This document shows, piece after piece, positions 11,028 through 36,636 of a stretch of DNA of 64,000 nt. The notes beneath the pieces are model-generated. The model had not been told where the DNA came from, searched no databases, and saw only the letters and a program-made list of their open reading frames with translations. How positions within the stretch are numbered: the first letter of the stretch is position 1; the number at the start of each line of letters is the position of its first letter. Source of the stretch: Hyalella azteca (Eukaryota > Arthropoda > Malacostraca > Amphipoda > Hyalellidae); the NCBI RefSeq assembly GCF_000764305.2, contig NW_025936499.1, forward strand, positions 248,001-312,000. The letters are read 5' to 3'. The translations under genes were made by a program, and so were the position numbers.

Positions 11028-13131
11028 CCCCCAGGGCTAAGCCAGGTTAAGCTTCTATCACTTCATAAAAACGTCCCAGATCTTACCTTGAATAAAATAA
11101 ATGCTGTATATCAATATTTTTTTGGTAATGTTAGTATTCTTGTGAAAAGATGACTAGCCCACACCAGAAAATAGCGAGCGTCAGGTCTATAGGCATCTTA
11201 CCTCGATGCCGCGTGGCGGGGAAAGCCCAATCACTTCCTAGCAGCTTCAGGTTCATCGCAGTTCCTAGGACGCGTTCGAGTTGACTCGGCACTCGGGTAA
11301 TTTTCCGGATTTTTCTTTATTTATGCCCCACAATTATATTGAGATTCATAGATTTTTTGCAGGGAGGGGGAATTTTAATATTTAATGTTGTTAATGAACA
11401 AACTAACGTGGAATGCAGGAATAATTAAATATATAACATTTATGATCGTCCTTACGATCAATAGATTGATTGTTTAACGGTTTATACCTCCAAAGTCCAT
11501 TGTTCCGACGTAGACCAGGAAAGCCTGAGCAGGTATATAAGTAGGTAGGCCAGCGTGTGGCCGGCGAGTCCCCATCATATCATCAACTTGCGAAATTAAA
11601 GGTCTAAGATGGTTGTCTTCTTTGTAAGTTTTAACATTTCCAGAGAGGTAGCCCGGAGAATAGCTGCAAACAATCGGGGTAAGTTTTTTAGATCCAATTG
11701 CAGAGTTCGCAGTGTTGAATATTTTTTTTGCTCTCCTCTGAAATTGTTCTGTTAATTATTATATTACTATATACATTAATTACCCAAGCAACAGACTCTC
11801 AAGAATCAACAAGAAATAAAATATAAAATTGTACGTAATATATGAAACTTTGAGATCTGAAACTGAGTAAAAAAATTCTGAAATTTACAAGCTGAAAAAT
11901 TATTAGGTCATATTGTCCATTTCCGAAAAATTTTCTGCGCGTAGCTCTGCTGCGTTTTCTTGCCAGGACAAACTGGGTTGGGATGACTCAAATCGTCTCT
12001 CAATCTATTAACAAGTTTCATTAAATTTCACCCGTTTATACTTCAATACAGTTATTACTAAACATTACTAGCCAATTGCCGAAAGATTGATAAAGGATTA
12101 CTGTGCAGTGGAACACTAATATCTCTTGAAGTTATAGATCCACGCACCACCAAGATTCCACGTATCCATTTTTCGTGGAAGCGTTGAGCAGTGAAGTGAG
12201 AGTTCATTCAAATTCATGCCCTTATGTTCTCTCAGTTGGTTTCAATCATTTGTGCGTTCCATGTCATTTAAATTAATTTTTTTTATGTGCGTTACTAAGG
12301 ATTCCTGCTTGCATTCATATAAGACAGCTACGATTCTTACTCAGGACGAAACACTTACCTCGTCTATTTCCCTAATTGTGCTTGTTCTCTGTTAGATAGA
12401 AGAAATTTATGGTTTCAATAAAATACGTTTTCGGGTTGTAATCTTAACTATGATAATTCAATTGATAGAAGTATGTTGCGACGGCTCTTAACAATTCGAC
12501 GCGTTGGAACCCAAGAAAAGAAAAATAAATGTTTTTTCAAATTAAAATGAGTGGAACGCGATATCTAGGCCAATCTTTATAAACATTTGTCGCCCTCTGA
12601 TTTGCTCGGCATACCTCATTTTCAGATAGGGACGTCCACTTAGTCAAATAATTTAGCTTACGTCAACTGTGTGTAGGGTTATTATCAACGGTCTGTCGAG
12701 AAGATCAAATTTTCTTATCCTGACATGACTGCCATTAAAAACTCAGAATCTCGATTTAGTATATTTTTATTTTATTTACGGTGCAACGGTCATTGAGCAT
12801 ACCGTATTTTCATGAACGTCCAATTAAATCTCTAAACCTTTTTTATCTATAATATAGGATATAGCTCATAAAAACTCTTCCAAAGAAACCATAACTACAT
12901 CATAATTTTAATATCTGACAAAATCTGAAAATACTTTTTGTGAAAAAACTTTTGTAAACATTTTATAGTACCGGTATTCAGCTGTGAAATCTGCAGCTAC
13001 ATATTTGAAGGCAATGAAATTAATGCTCTGCGTTTAACAACAAGCTGAAAAGTGAGGTAGAAATCGCAATATATTTCATCAAATCTGCTTTGTTCAAGCA
13101 ACAATTTCAAGAATTTCATCTCTTTAAGAAT
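11028..13131. other. Intergenic DNA with one promoter-like spot
   Basis: Apart from the TATA-like site at 11534 and the tiny exon-like pieces after it, no gene could be supported. The sequence is AT-rich with no evident tandem or inverted repeat structure. Confidence 0.4.
11534..11541 (+). promoter_or_regulatory. Possible TATA box with mini-exons downstream
   Basis: TATATAAG lies 68-75 bp upstream of an ATG at 11609. The reading after it, ATGGTTGTCTTCTTT, runs straight into a consensus donor gtaagt at 11624. A possible second exon (11644-11678) is bounded by tttccag and gtaagt. This resembles the start of a small secreted-protein gene, but no further exon could be followed. The sequence after the TATA (ataagtagg...) resembles that at 18591, so an LTR promoter is an alternative. 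Confidence 0.3.
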
Positions 13132-13137
13132 TTTATT
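13132..13137 (-). terminator. Candidate polyadenylation signal of GH9 gene A
   Basis: AATAAA on the minus strand lies about 46 nt after the gene A stop codon (13183-13185). It is the nearest canonical signal downstream of the gene, at a spacing typical of short arthropod 3' UTRs. Confidence 0.5.
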
Positions 13138-13182
13138 GTCGAAATATTCCCAGAAACAGTTCACAATGGAAATTCCTGAGGC

Positions 13183-21048
<7,866 letters not shown>

Positions 21049-21099
21049 GTTAGAGAAGGTGAAGCTGCGCCACGTCTGGCGTCTCCATTCCCCATCTCT

Positions 21100-21107
21100 C
21101 TTATATA
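21100..21107 (-). promoter_or_regulatory. TATA box of GH9 gene A
   Basis: TATATAAG on the minus strand lies about 52-60 bp upstream of the ATG at 21048. A start site about 30 bp downstream would give a short 5' leader of roughly 25 nt. This supports the chosen start codon. Confidence 0.65.
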
Positions 21108-23344
21108 CGCTCTTCAGAATCACACACGACGGCTGCGTATTCACTCACTGGGCCCGATTGGTGCAAGTGCCCTGGGAATGCACTTTATAATATTTTACAC
21201 CTCATCTAACTTAAAATCATCCCTTTCCTACCTCCATAAGCTCATATTTCAAAATTATTACAAATAGAACAACAGTTCAGGTGAGCTGTGCAAACATGCA
21301 ACTCATTAAAAGAGAGGATTTCCTGGCCTCAATCAATGAATTTTCTGTTTGGACCGTCATATTAGATTTGGGTAAATCACAACTAAAAGTTTTAGCAGCA
21401 AATGTACGAAGAATATAAGAATATTCGTGACAACTTGATCCAGTACTTTACAAGCATATATTTTGGAACATAATGAAAGAAAAAGATAGAGTTTAAACAG
21501 ACACGAATAGTAGCGTTCAGCCATGCCATAATTGGTGTTCATGCATATACGCTATTGGAATTGTGCGGTAAATATGATTTATTTATGATGAAAGTCATCT
21601 AAAGTAATTTCAGTTCTCAGAACAATGTTTTTCTTCGTGGCTATTCGAATCAATATTAGTATTTTTATTATCATTATTTTTTCCTTCATAAACAACAAGA
21701 ATCGCGATAAGTTCAGCGAAAGCATCCCTGCCCAAAGAATCATCTAGAATTGAATTGATGGGAAAGCGAACCTTGGCACACAAGGCTGGGGTGATGTTTG
21801 CATTATTGAGATATAAGACAGAACGTGCAACGATTATTGACAAGTGGCGTGAGATTTAACCATGTGTTTGGTCTGATCATAAGCAAACTTAACAGTCACG
21901 TTACTCTTCCTTTCAATTAATTTATGCATGCGAATTGAAACTGCACTCTTTACCGTGGTCAAGGAAGAAGGCTCTATTTTATTCCCATAATTTATTTATT
22001 ATGCATGCATGATAAATACGAATAAATTAATTTATATTATTGAATTAGGGGAAGGTAATTTATCACATCAATCAAATTAACGTGCGATGGAAATAATTTT
22101 AGAAATTCAAACTAAAATAATTACGAAACTCGGAAAGAAACAAGATGAAAACTTGAGGGAGAAAAGCTGCAGCCGTATGCAGGTATGATATGAAAGCATG
22201 GTAAATTAGCGTGGCTAGTCGAGCATAATTAAGCAAAGTATAATCCACTTAATATAATTTACACTGGCCACCAACGCATGAAATAAGGTGTAACAAACAA
22301 AAGAGAATTCTAATTAACCTATGATGTTACATGGCTTACCTATTGAAAATCGAGGACATGATCTATATGGGGAGGTACCGAGAGCTGATCGAGTGGCTTC
22401 CGACAGGCTTGGCTGCTGGCTGAGTTTCTTCACAAATTAGGCTGAACTCTACTCCACTAGTGACTGAGATGAAAATCTCGATTTTTGCATGCAAAGATCG
22501 ATTTTTGCAAAAATGTCGATCTTATATTTACTTCATCTGTCGCTCTATTTTAACAAAAAATATGCAAATTTTGGAGTAAAAGAGTTATAATGGAGGAAAT
22601 TTCAAGAAACTTGGAATATTATTTTTCATGATTTTGCAACTTTTTAACTTTTTTCGAGATATCAAATGGGTTATACATTTTATTCTTTCCTGATTGGTAT
22701 ACAGTCATTTCTTGATCAGCCTCCTATTAGTAGATATTTATGACCAAAATAGTTGTATACGAGCAAGTTTCCTTGTGCAGTGAAAATACCGTATAGTTAC
22801 TGTTGCGATGAAGGCGTTGTGGAAGGAATGAGGGGAAAGAGACGTTGTAAATTACTCTTCTGTCAATCCACGGCTGGTGGTGCGGTGAAGAGGAACTCAA
22901 TGAGGGGCGAAGAATATTACGTGGCCAGTCGTCGGCCGAGGCCAATTAGATCTAACCGACTGCTGGAAATTCTTCGGCCATCTGAAAGCCGCCCGTTGCC
23001 CCAAAATATTACAAAAACTACATTCTCGAGAGTAGCAAATTGTCGACCCGAGGACAGAGCAAAGATTTCACACCGTCGTCACGAATGCCTATAGCTCTCA
23101 GACTTCGCTGCACGTTGACTACGAGCCCTAATCAATCAATGAAATGCTCCTGAAAATAAACTTCAATATGGGTAGAATAAGAATATTGAAGTAAGGCGAA
23201 AATAGTACCTTGCAAACGTACCACAATATAATTCGGAATTTCACATGACTCCTGATGGAAAGATTTTTTCCCATAATTAAGAGCCAACATATTACTTACA
23301 TGACTACTGCTACTAAATATATATAGCAATTTCAGCGTTTATTA
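21108..23344. other. AT-rich intergenic DNA upstream of gene A
   Basis: No gene recognised. A 113-codon frame at 22753-23094 (+) has no known motif, no splice support and a basic composition, so I treat it as chance. Around 22480-22520 the word gatcgatttttgca is locally repeated, a minor tandem feature. Confidence 0.4.
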
Positions 23345-23562
23345 GGCCGTAGGCCTGTCATCGATTCTTAACAGTGAAGAACATCCACAGCTTGTTGCAG
23401 GCTCGACTCGCAACGCACCGCTTCAAATTTTCTTTGCTTAACCACCCGGCCTCCTTGCTGATTCTGACCAGAAACTGGCGCACAGAGCTGGGATCGAACC
23501 CGCACCTCTCTGCTCTAATCATGGTACTCTGAACTTTAACCACTGGGCCACCAGTGGGGCCA
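23345..23562 (-). mobile_element. tRNA-derived SINE, minus-strand copy
   Basis: On the minus strand the element starts with tggcccagtggttaaag, an A-box-like sequence. ggttcgatccc, a B-box, lies about 50 bp on. The tRNA-like head of about 75 bp is followed by a shared body (cagtttctggtcagaatc) and a tail gttaagaatcgatgacaggc followed by ctacggcct. It matches the copy at 58342-58607 along its length. The anticodon region is degenerate, so this is a SINE and not a functional tRNA gene. Confidence 0.85.
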
Positions 23563-24417
23563 TTGCATATAATATGATATGCAATGTTAAAAGTTCTTTT
23601 AAAATAAGTTCATGAAAATATATACCTGATTTCGTCGAATTTTTCATAGACAGACAGTAAGCCGCTCATTCTGCGATATTTTCTGAATTTGTTCTTAGGT
23701 TGATAGTTCAGGTTAAAGAACCTCTTCGTGAAATATTTTCAGAATGTTTATTTCAATGTATAGTTGGGAAACACTTGACAATTGTTTCCTCTTTCGGAGA
23801 CAGGAATGTTGTTCCTGCCATGATGTGGTCATCTCTGGTTTACGACTTCAGTTGTCGGTGTGCATCGGCGTACGTCGGATTGACGTCACGTAACACCGTG
23901 GCATGCGTTACGGTTGTGGAGTTCTGCTAGAACCTCGCCTCATTCAGATTCAATCCGCCTCATCAATTGACGCTGAATAGTGCGACGTTACGTCAGAGAG
24001 CAACTTTGAGACACTAAGCTGCAATTGTGATGTCTCAGATTCAAGGATCGTGCTATGAATTGTTGCATTTTTTAAATTATAACCTCTTTTTTTACAACCC
24101 ATTAATGATGATCAAACCTTCGACGTGCGAGGCTGTCGTGCCGAGCTTCTTCGGCGGCAGCTGACTGAAGCCAATTTCCACTAATGGCAGACTATGAAGT
24201 AAGGTTATGGGCATTATACCTGTTCTGGATCTGTTTCAGCCTGCCTTGCCGTTCCGAGGAGCGAGGAAGTGAGCCGACAGTGTTCATGAAGACTGCGAAA
24301 TCGACAGGTCTCCTGAAAGCCTCGCAAAACCCCTCCGAACGATCCTGAGCAGAATCTTCATCAAGACTAAAGTATTTCTGGCTAACTCCATGGCGCGCTT
24401 GGCCTCACCAGTCGTAG
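23563..24417. other. Intergenic DNA
   Basis: No gene or repeat that I can support. A 76-codon frame at 23700-23930 (+) has no recognisable motif. Confidence 0.4.
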
Positions 24418-24660
24418 TTGATGCCCCCAATTGAGATTGGTGCCCCCAACAGGGGTTGGTGCTCCAAGTAGGGCTGGGGCCCCTAGATGTGGTAAGTGCC
24501 TCAGTTGTGGTTGGTGCCCTTAGGTGGTGTTGGTGCCCCCAAAAGTGGTTGGTGTCCCCAGGTGTGTTGGGAGCCCCCAGGTGTGGTTGGCACACAAGGT
24601 TTAGTTGGTGCCCCTAGGTGCTGTTGATGCCCGCAGTTGCAGTTGGTGCCCCATGGGATA
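24418..24660. repeat. GC-rich degenerate minisatellite (about 24-bp unit)
   Basis: About ten degenerate units of the form ggtgcccccaggtgtggttg follow head to tail, with lengths close to 24 bp. The bias (T/G-rich on one strand) keeps frames open on the minus strand and creates an apparent 103-residue His/Pro/Thr-rich peptide, which I attribute to the repeat. Confidence 0.8.
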
Positions 24661-25724
24661 TAGTTGGTGTAAGCCAATTAAAGTCGCGTACATGATGTCC
24701 CTCAAGTTTACGCAGCAGCCTAACAACTTTCTGGTCCCATAACTTTCCTCAGTTTCTTATAACATTTCGACTTAAGAAAACTTTCTGTGCGGGACAAGTA
24801 AAGCCCGTTCTGTCGAGGGGTTACATATGGACCCATTTCCAGCGCTCCTAAAATTTTGAAATAGAAAAAACTTCAACGCGTTACTGTCGTTTTTCAATTA
24901 AAATTCAAATGACTGCAGGGAATCTCTTCAATGAAACAGAAAAATGTACCTTCCAACTGCTTGCATTCAAGTCTTTCTGCCTTGTAAATATTTGTTCTCT
25001 TAATTCATGCAATGTCTTATCTTTTTGTTCTTCCTGACTATTCTGTTCATAAATGTCACGAGTTACGTCGCCTCATTCGTCTGTAAAAATTAACTCGGCC
25101 CAAGCTATAAATTGATTCATTCGCAACCATAAATCCTAGTACCATATATTTAATTATTTCACTGGAGATAGCATTACAGCACGTAACTCGTTCAGGCATC
25201 CATTTTGATTTGATGAAAAATTTATACACCACACATTTCGGTCGACCGCTTACTAGTTTCTTGGTGAACTATTATTTTGAGTAGTATCCTAAAAAATAAC
25301 TTCTTATTGAATAAGTAAAGAATAGTGGAATCTACATAATATATTGTGAGGTGTTTATGCTACAACCATAACTTCATTTGGAAACTTTCAATCCATCTCC
25401 TCTGGTCATCTGTGAATGTTAGAAATGGAAGACCAATCGTACTTCCCTGAGCCAAACTTAATCCATAAAAGTATTTATTTAAGTCCAGCGTATCATTACA
25501 AGTATTCCCTTGAAGCCATAGGAATCGATACAATTATTCATTTCTTTGAGCCCACAGTGGGGGGAAATAAATATTCGTACACTTGAAAAATCGTATTTTA
25601 ATGTATGTAAGTACACAAACTTAACAGGACAAGTGATTTAAATTATGTATAGAGACGCATAGTATTCAAAAATACTATCAAAAGAAATTAAATCTCAATG
25701 CAACAAAAAACATAGTTATGGAAA
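24661..25724. other. AT-rich intergenic DNA
   Basis: Nothing recognisable seen on either strand. Confidence 0.4.
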
Positions 25725-25848
25725 GATCGGGTTCCAAAGGCCGGATCCCTTGTGAATCAAGTCACGAAAAGTTCAAGAATCGGCAACAGGCCATGGGCCT
25801 ATTTCTTCAACGCCGACACTTCTATTCTATTCTATTCTATTCTATAAC
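25725..25848 (+). mobile_element. 3' end of a CR1/Jockey-like LINE
   Basis: The block matches, in plus orientation, the 3' tail of the element inserted at 36367-36631. Shared pieces are ggccggatcccttgtgaatc, aagtcacgaaaagttcaaga, atcggcaacaggccatgggc and ctatttcttcaacgccgaca. It ends in five ATTCT units, a microsatellite-like 3' end typical of CR1-group LINEs. Confidence 0.75.
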
Positions 25849-27418
25849 CTCTGCATTAATCCGTTCCCTTAGCTGTGGTAGGGTGTGAGGGCGATTTCTG
25901 AATACCCTTTCTTCTAGATGTCCCCAAAGAAAGAAATCGCAAATGCTCAAATCAGGTGACCTCGCAGGCCACTATAAATCACCCCTCAGAGACACCGAGA
26001 GCGACTCCAACAGTGTGTTGCAGCTAACGGCCACCATCTTCTGATATTATTTTCAAAAGATAAGTATTCTAAATGGTTTGTTACGCCAACCTTGAGGAAA
26101 TTAAATTTTCTTCTTTATGTACCTCCATTACTCTTTTATTCCGCCTCAAAACTGCTCAATCGGTTTTGCCCCACCCTGTATTTCTAGCACTCCTAATCAC
26201 ATTATTTCGTATGCTATGTAAAGGAAATACTTTATATCCTGGAGTCACTTGACTGTGCCGAAAAACCATGTTAATTTCTCTGTAGGGGGAAGAATAAATC
26301 ACAAAACTGTACTATTGCACATCAATTAATGTAACTGATGTAACAAAATTCACTTAATGTCCATTCAATGCGGAATCATGCATTTTTATCATTCAGGTTG
26401 AAATTTGGAAGACTCTAACTCGGACGTCAGCGGAGTCATCAAGAGTTTACGCAGGCGCTCCTTCTAGCTTTCCAGCAAGGCGGCAGCCCTGCGACACATC
26501 AGCCCTAGAGCTACAACTAAGTAAGGAAAACGTTATCTGCTACTCTTTTGTTTACAATGTAGTTGCATTTTCTTGAAAACGTGCGTGAATTGCTTAATTG
26601 TCATAAGAAGTTTTATGCTATATGTTGCACCTATCATTCTAAACCGAAACCTGTGCAATCGCATGTTATCAATTTCAAATTAGATGGCGAAAAGAACCGA
26701 CTCTTTATAATCCTTCGTGTCACATGATACAACTTGTCCAGAATTGGAGTGATGGAGACGTACCGTACTGTCTAACAATTAATCTCTAATTGGCATTCGG
26801 AGATGATTTCATGGTCGCGTATGGTGCTCGTGTGTCCAGCTTAACTGAAATAGAGTTCTCTCCACATGCGACTGAAATTACCATTTTGACAGCTACCTAG
26901 AACCAAAATAAATTGGAAATCAGGTCTTTAATCGAAAATTATGCATTCTAATTTTCCGCTCGAATGGGCGGGCCGTAGATCGAACACGCTGGTATTAATT
27001 TACTGTTAACTTAATCGTTAAAGTTTAGTCCTCTATGTCAGAACTTGCTCATAAATATTCGCCTCGTAGTTTTAAACACGAGGACCGATCAAGCCAAGAT
27101 GGACGAACTAATCAAGATGGCAGATCGGTTTTAGAACAGTAACGGTCACCAGTCAGATTTAATGCATGGCACGACATTCAGCGTCGGTAGATCCTCAGAG
27201 CGTAGTCCTATAACTTAAAAAATCGCTAATGAAGATTTTCGACGTAGTTTTCAAAAACGAGGGTATAAAATTCATACAGTGTTGTAAACGGAGCACAGCA
27301 ACACACGTCCGCCTGCAGCCACGGTCGGCGCAAGGCTCAAAACAGCCGGGGCAAGAATAAAAAAAAAACTATGAGGGATGATTTACTTGTGGTGGACATT
27401 TTTCACAGAACCTTACAG
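25849..27418. other. Intergenic DNA downstream of gene B
   Basis: No gene recognised. The 3' UTR of gene B should lie at the right end of this block and in the adjoining minisatellite, but no clear minus-strand AATAAA was found near the stop codon. Confidence 0.4.
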
Positions 27419-27574
27419 AGCATGGCTGCCTCACATAGCTTAGCTGCCTCACAGAGCTTGGCTGCCTTACAGAGCATGGCTGCCGCACCGAGCATGGCTG
27501 CCTCACAGAGCTTGGCTGCCTCACAGAGCTTGGCTGCCTCACAGAGCATGGCTGCCGTACAGAGCATGGCTGTC

Positions 27575-27580
<6 letters not shown>
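27419..27580. repeat. 18-bp minisatellite overlapping the gene B stop codon
   Basis: Nine units of 18 bp of the form agcatggctgcctcacag. The unit nearest gene B contains its stop codon (27575-27577), and the array forms the start of the 3' UTR. Because 18 is a multiple of three and the units lack stops in most frames, long Ala/Ser- or Gln/Pro-rich frames appear on both strands. I consider these artefacts. Confidence 0.9.
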
Positions 27581-33955
<6,375 letters not shown>

Positions 33956-33994
33956 GTTCTGCACTAGGTCTGAGTTGACTGCCTCCCAAGCCTT

Positions 33995-34001
33995 GTTTTA
34001 T
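33995..34001 (-). promoter_or_regulatory. TATA-like box of GH9 gene B
   Basis: CATAAAA on the minus strand lies about 40-46 bp upstream of the ATG at 33955. It is a one-base variant of the TATA consensus, at a distance that implies a very short leader, as in gene A. Confidence 0.4.
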
Positions 34002-36217
34002 GAGCTTATCGGTCACAGGTCTCCAATGATACACACCTGAACCAAAACAACGTGCGTACCTGTACAGTGTACAGTAGCGCAATCTCCTTGAAAAAGAAAA
34101 TATTTATGTTACACTTACATTGTTCGATGGCATGGTAGCATCACGGTTGTGGGATTTAATGAAAACTGCTGAAGGTTTACTTTAACACCGTAAGAGCGGC
34201 TAGAACCTGCTCAAGCCAAAGACAAGAAGCTAGAAAGCGATGGGAGAACTCGGAGAAGCAGGTGCTGCCTTTTGCAAGGAACTGAAGCAAGGGACATAAA
34301 ATTTACGCTAGAATCCGACAACTCGCAGTACATGTTACAGATGGATAATACATTTATTCTAACAATTTAGAGTGAAATTTGTGGTGTAGTCAGTGATTGC
34401 GCTTAAGGAGTGATAGCAATTAATTTTTTAACTTCCTCTGAAATTTGCGCAAGCGTTCTACGTTTGTATGAAAGGTGCAGGGTTTAACGTTTTATCGTTC
34501 CGTCAACAAACATGAAGAATACGTCGTCAACTTCTTATTCCCCAAAGTATATTTAAATCTGAAAAAAATGACAACAGGTATTTATCTTTTGCTATTTTTT
34601 TAAGAAATCATCATGCCTTCATTGAGCTCCTCACGTGTCAGTATAGTGTTGACGATCGTTTTGCATTGACCCCTGCTGGGTGCATCTCAAGTCCATATAC
34701 ATATGTATATGGATGACTCAAGAAGACTATACATATGTATAGTCATCCATGCATTGATGTGGTCCCGATTCTCTTTCGTTCCAGAACATACTTCGATCAG
34801 TGGGACATACTCGATCAACTTGACTAAAGACTTTTCCAGTGAATATTAGGGATAACGTTTATTGTTCTTGTCACCTTGAAATTACTGAAGCATCGACTTT
34901 GCCGTGCAATTATCAATTTCGTTTTTAATTATTACCTTATGAACTTACTCGTTTGTAGTTTCTATTCGTTTGACCTCTCATTATTGATGGAACGATTGTT
35001 ATCGACAATACTATTGATTTTCTTGTTTTTTACATTATTATTAATTTTTAGTGAATTAAATATTCATTAGACATTCTAAAATAGTCATTTAAATATTTGT
35101 AATGCGTTTTAATGACCATGCGCAACTCGAAGTAGGAAGATAAGTAGCCCTGATAAAATTTCAGAACATCTCGGAATTATTCCATAGTTTGTTTGTGCAT
35201 TCTTCTTGCAAAAGCGGAGTCATGTACCTTGAGCGGCTCCGAATCCAACCAACTATTGCTGGGGTACGTGAGAACTTGTGGATGTTTTTGAGACAAGATC
35301 TTTCTCATACAGGAAGATTATTTACGGGAGACCTGATAACTGAAGTGCGTGTCGGAGAACTCGTTAACTTTATTTCCCAAAGTTGGTTTATGTGCACAAA
35401 GCACCTAAAAGAAACAATAAAATCCGCTTTTATCTATCAGAAATCAAATAAATCGTTATTGAAAACGGAAGTATTTGCATAACTTTGGTTCAGCTTTAAA
35501 AATTGTAATTGATTTCATCAATACGTGAGCCTATTTGCTCATCTAAATCAGATTTTGCAAGAGCTACTTACACAAATTTTTCTGTGTAGGGTTGTTAACT
35601 GTAAATTTAACTAATCATTTTCATTACTTAGAATCAATGATTAAGAAATTATTTAAGTCAGCCTCTTTTATTCCGCGGTTCCTCTTTTTATATAATTTGA
35701 AAATCTCTTCAAAACGCTAATGTTAACGAGATTTTTCGCACATGATGGAAACATTAATATACTCTGAATATGCTCCCGTTATTGTGCAAGGTAAATTGAG
35801 GTTATTATTTTTGAGCTTCGTAATATTAAAAATTTACAGACTCAACCCTGACATTTTTGCAGTTTTTTTGCGATTTATTATTTGCCCCACATGGACTGTT
35901 CTTCTGTCGATCCACGGCCGTTAGCAGGCTACGCCATGTACAACATCCAACGTTGCGATCGACTACAGGGATGCTTGCCTATATGGGGACACTTTGGACT
36001 TATACCTATTTTATCAGAACGAAAGAGCTGCTTACCTAAGAAATGACCAATAACAAGTGCTATGAATGCCCATTAAATAATAGAATATCCCGGGCCCATT
36101 TTAATTTAGAGGGTGATTTATTTTCTTTTTTATCCAACTACCACTTTGAAATTCCTTACAATAAAAATTATATCTCAGGAAATCGTTGAATCTAACCAAT
36201 ATTTGAATGTGTCTGAC
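34002..36217. other. Intergenic DNA between gene B and the lone first exon
   Basis: No GH9 exon was found here on either strand, although one would expect exons 2-13 of a gene starting at 36260. Open frames at 35189-35482 and 35857-36039 (+) have no recognised motif. The region contains the palindrome pair at 34693-34748. Confidence 0.4.
34693..34748. repeat. Pair of perfect 20-bp palindromes
   Basis: ccatatacatatgtatatgg (34693-34712) and gactatacatatgtatagtc (34725-34744) are each perfect palindromes sharing the core ATACATATGTAT. The flanking ggatgact (34711-34718) and agtcatcc (34741-34748) are also inverted, so the whole can form nested hairpins. Function is unknown. Confidence 0.9.
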
Positions 36218-36260
36218 CTGCCACAAGGAGGGCGAGGATGAAAAGCGCACGGTGCATCAT
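36218..36260 (-). pseudogene. Lone GH9 signal-peptide exon (exon 1)
   Basis: The 43-nt block reads MMHRALFILALLVAG and ends in a consensus donor gtcaga in phase 1. Length, phase and peptide match exon 1 of genes B (MERRVVFILALLVAG) and D (MKYRALFVLTLLVAG). No exons 2-13 follow before gene B, whose own exon 1 is at 33955. Either this is the stub of a deleted GH9 copy, or it is an alternative first exon that can splice to gene B exon 2 (33423), which the phase would allow. No TATA box is evident upstream. The open frame and donor are intact, so 'pseudogene' is provisional. Confidence 0.75.
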
Positions 36261-36366
36261 GACACCTAAGGGGTTATTAATTGGTCCCGTTCAGTGCAGT
36301 AAAGGGAGCGAAGTACGTGTACAGCGCGCGCATTGCTGGCCCAACGCTGGCTCCCAGTACATGATA

Positions 36367-36631
36367 GAATAGAATAGAAGTGTCGGCACTGAAGAAATAG
36401 GCCCATGGCCTGTTGCCGATTCTTGAACTTTTCGTGACTTGATTCACAAGGGATCCGGCCTTTGGATTCCGTAATTTGCTAGGCATTTTAAGACTGAACA
36501 TATGCTCCTGCATAGCTTCGTCTAGTCTGTTTTTGAAGATGTTCATACTCGGGGTTTCAACGATGCTATCAGGGAGGCTGTTCCACATGTCGGTGACTCG
36601 AAGCGAGAAGAAATGTTGTCGCATGGATGTG
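36367..36631 (-). mobile_element. 5'-truncated CR1/Jockey-like LINE insertion
   Basis: The minus-strand frame (MRQHFFSLRVTDMWNSLPDS, then MNIFKNRLDEAM) is the typical C-terminal end of LINE reverse transcriptases. The 3' tail ends in ATTCT units and is flanked by TGATA on both sides (36362-36366 and 36632-36636). The paralogous site near 46088-46095 (tacatgataacat) is empty, so the insertion followed the block duplication. The extended reading frame past the tail into host DNA is accidental. Confidence 0.88.
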
Positions 36632-36636
36632 TGATA

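Noticed and set aside
22753..23094. 113-residue basic frame
   Set aside because: No recognised domain or gene context; consistent with chance.
24284..24595. 103-residue His/Pro/Thr-rich frame on the minus strand
   Set aside because: It is a reading of the GC-rich minisatellite at 24418-24660, with no splice or motif support.
35189..36039. Open frames upstream of gene B as extra GH9 exons
   Set aside because: None matches any exon of A, B or D.
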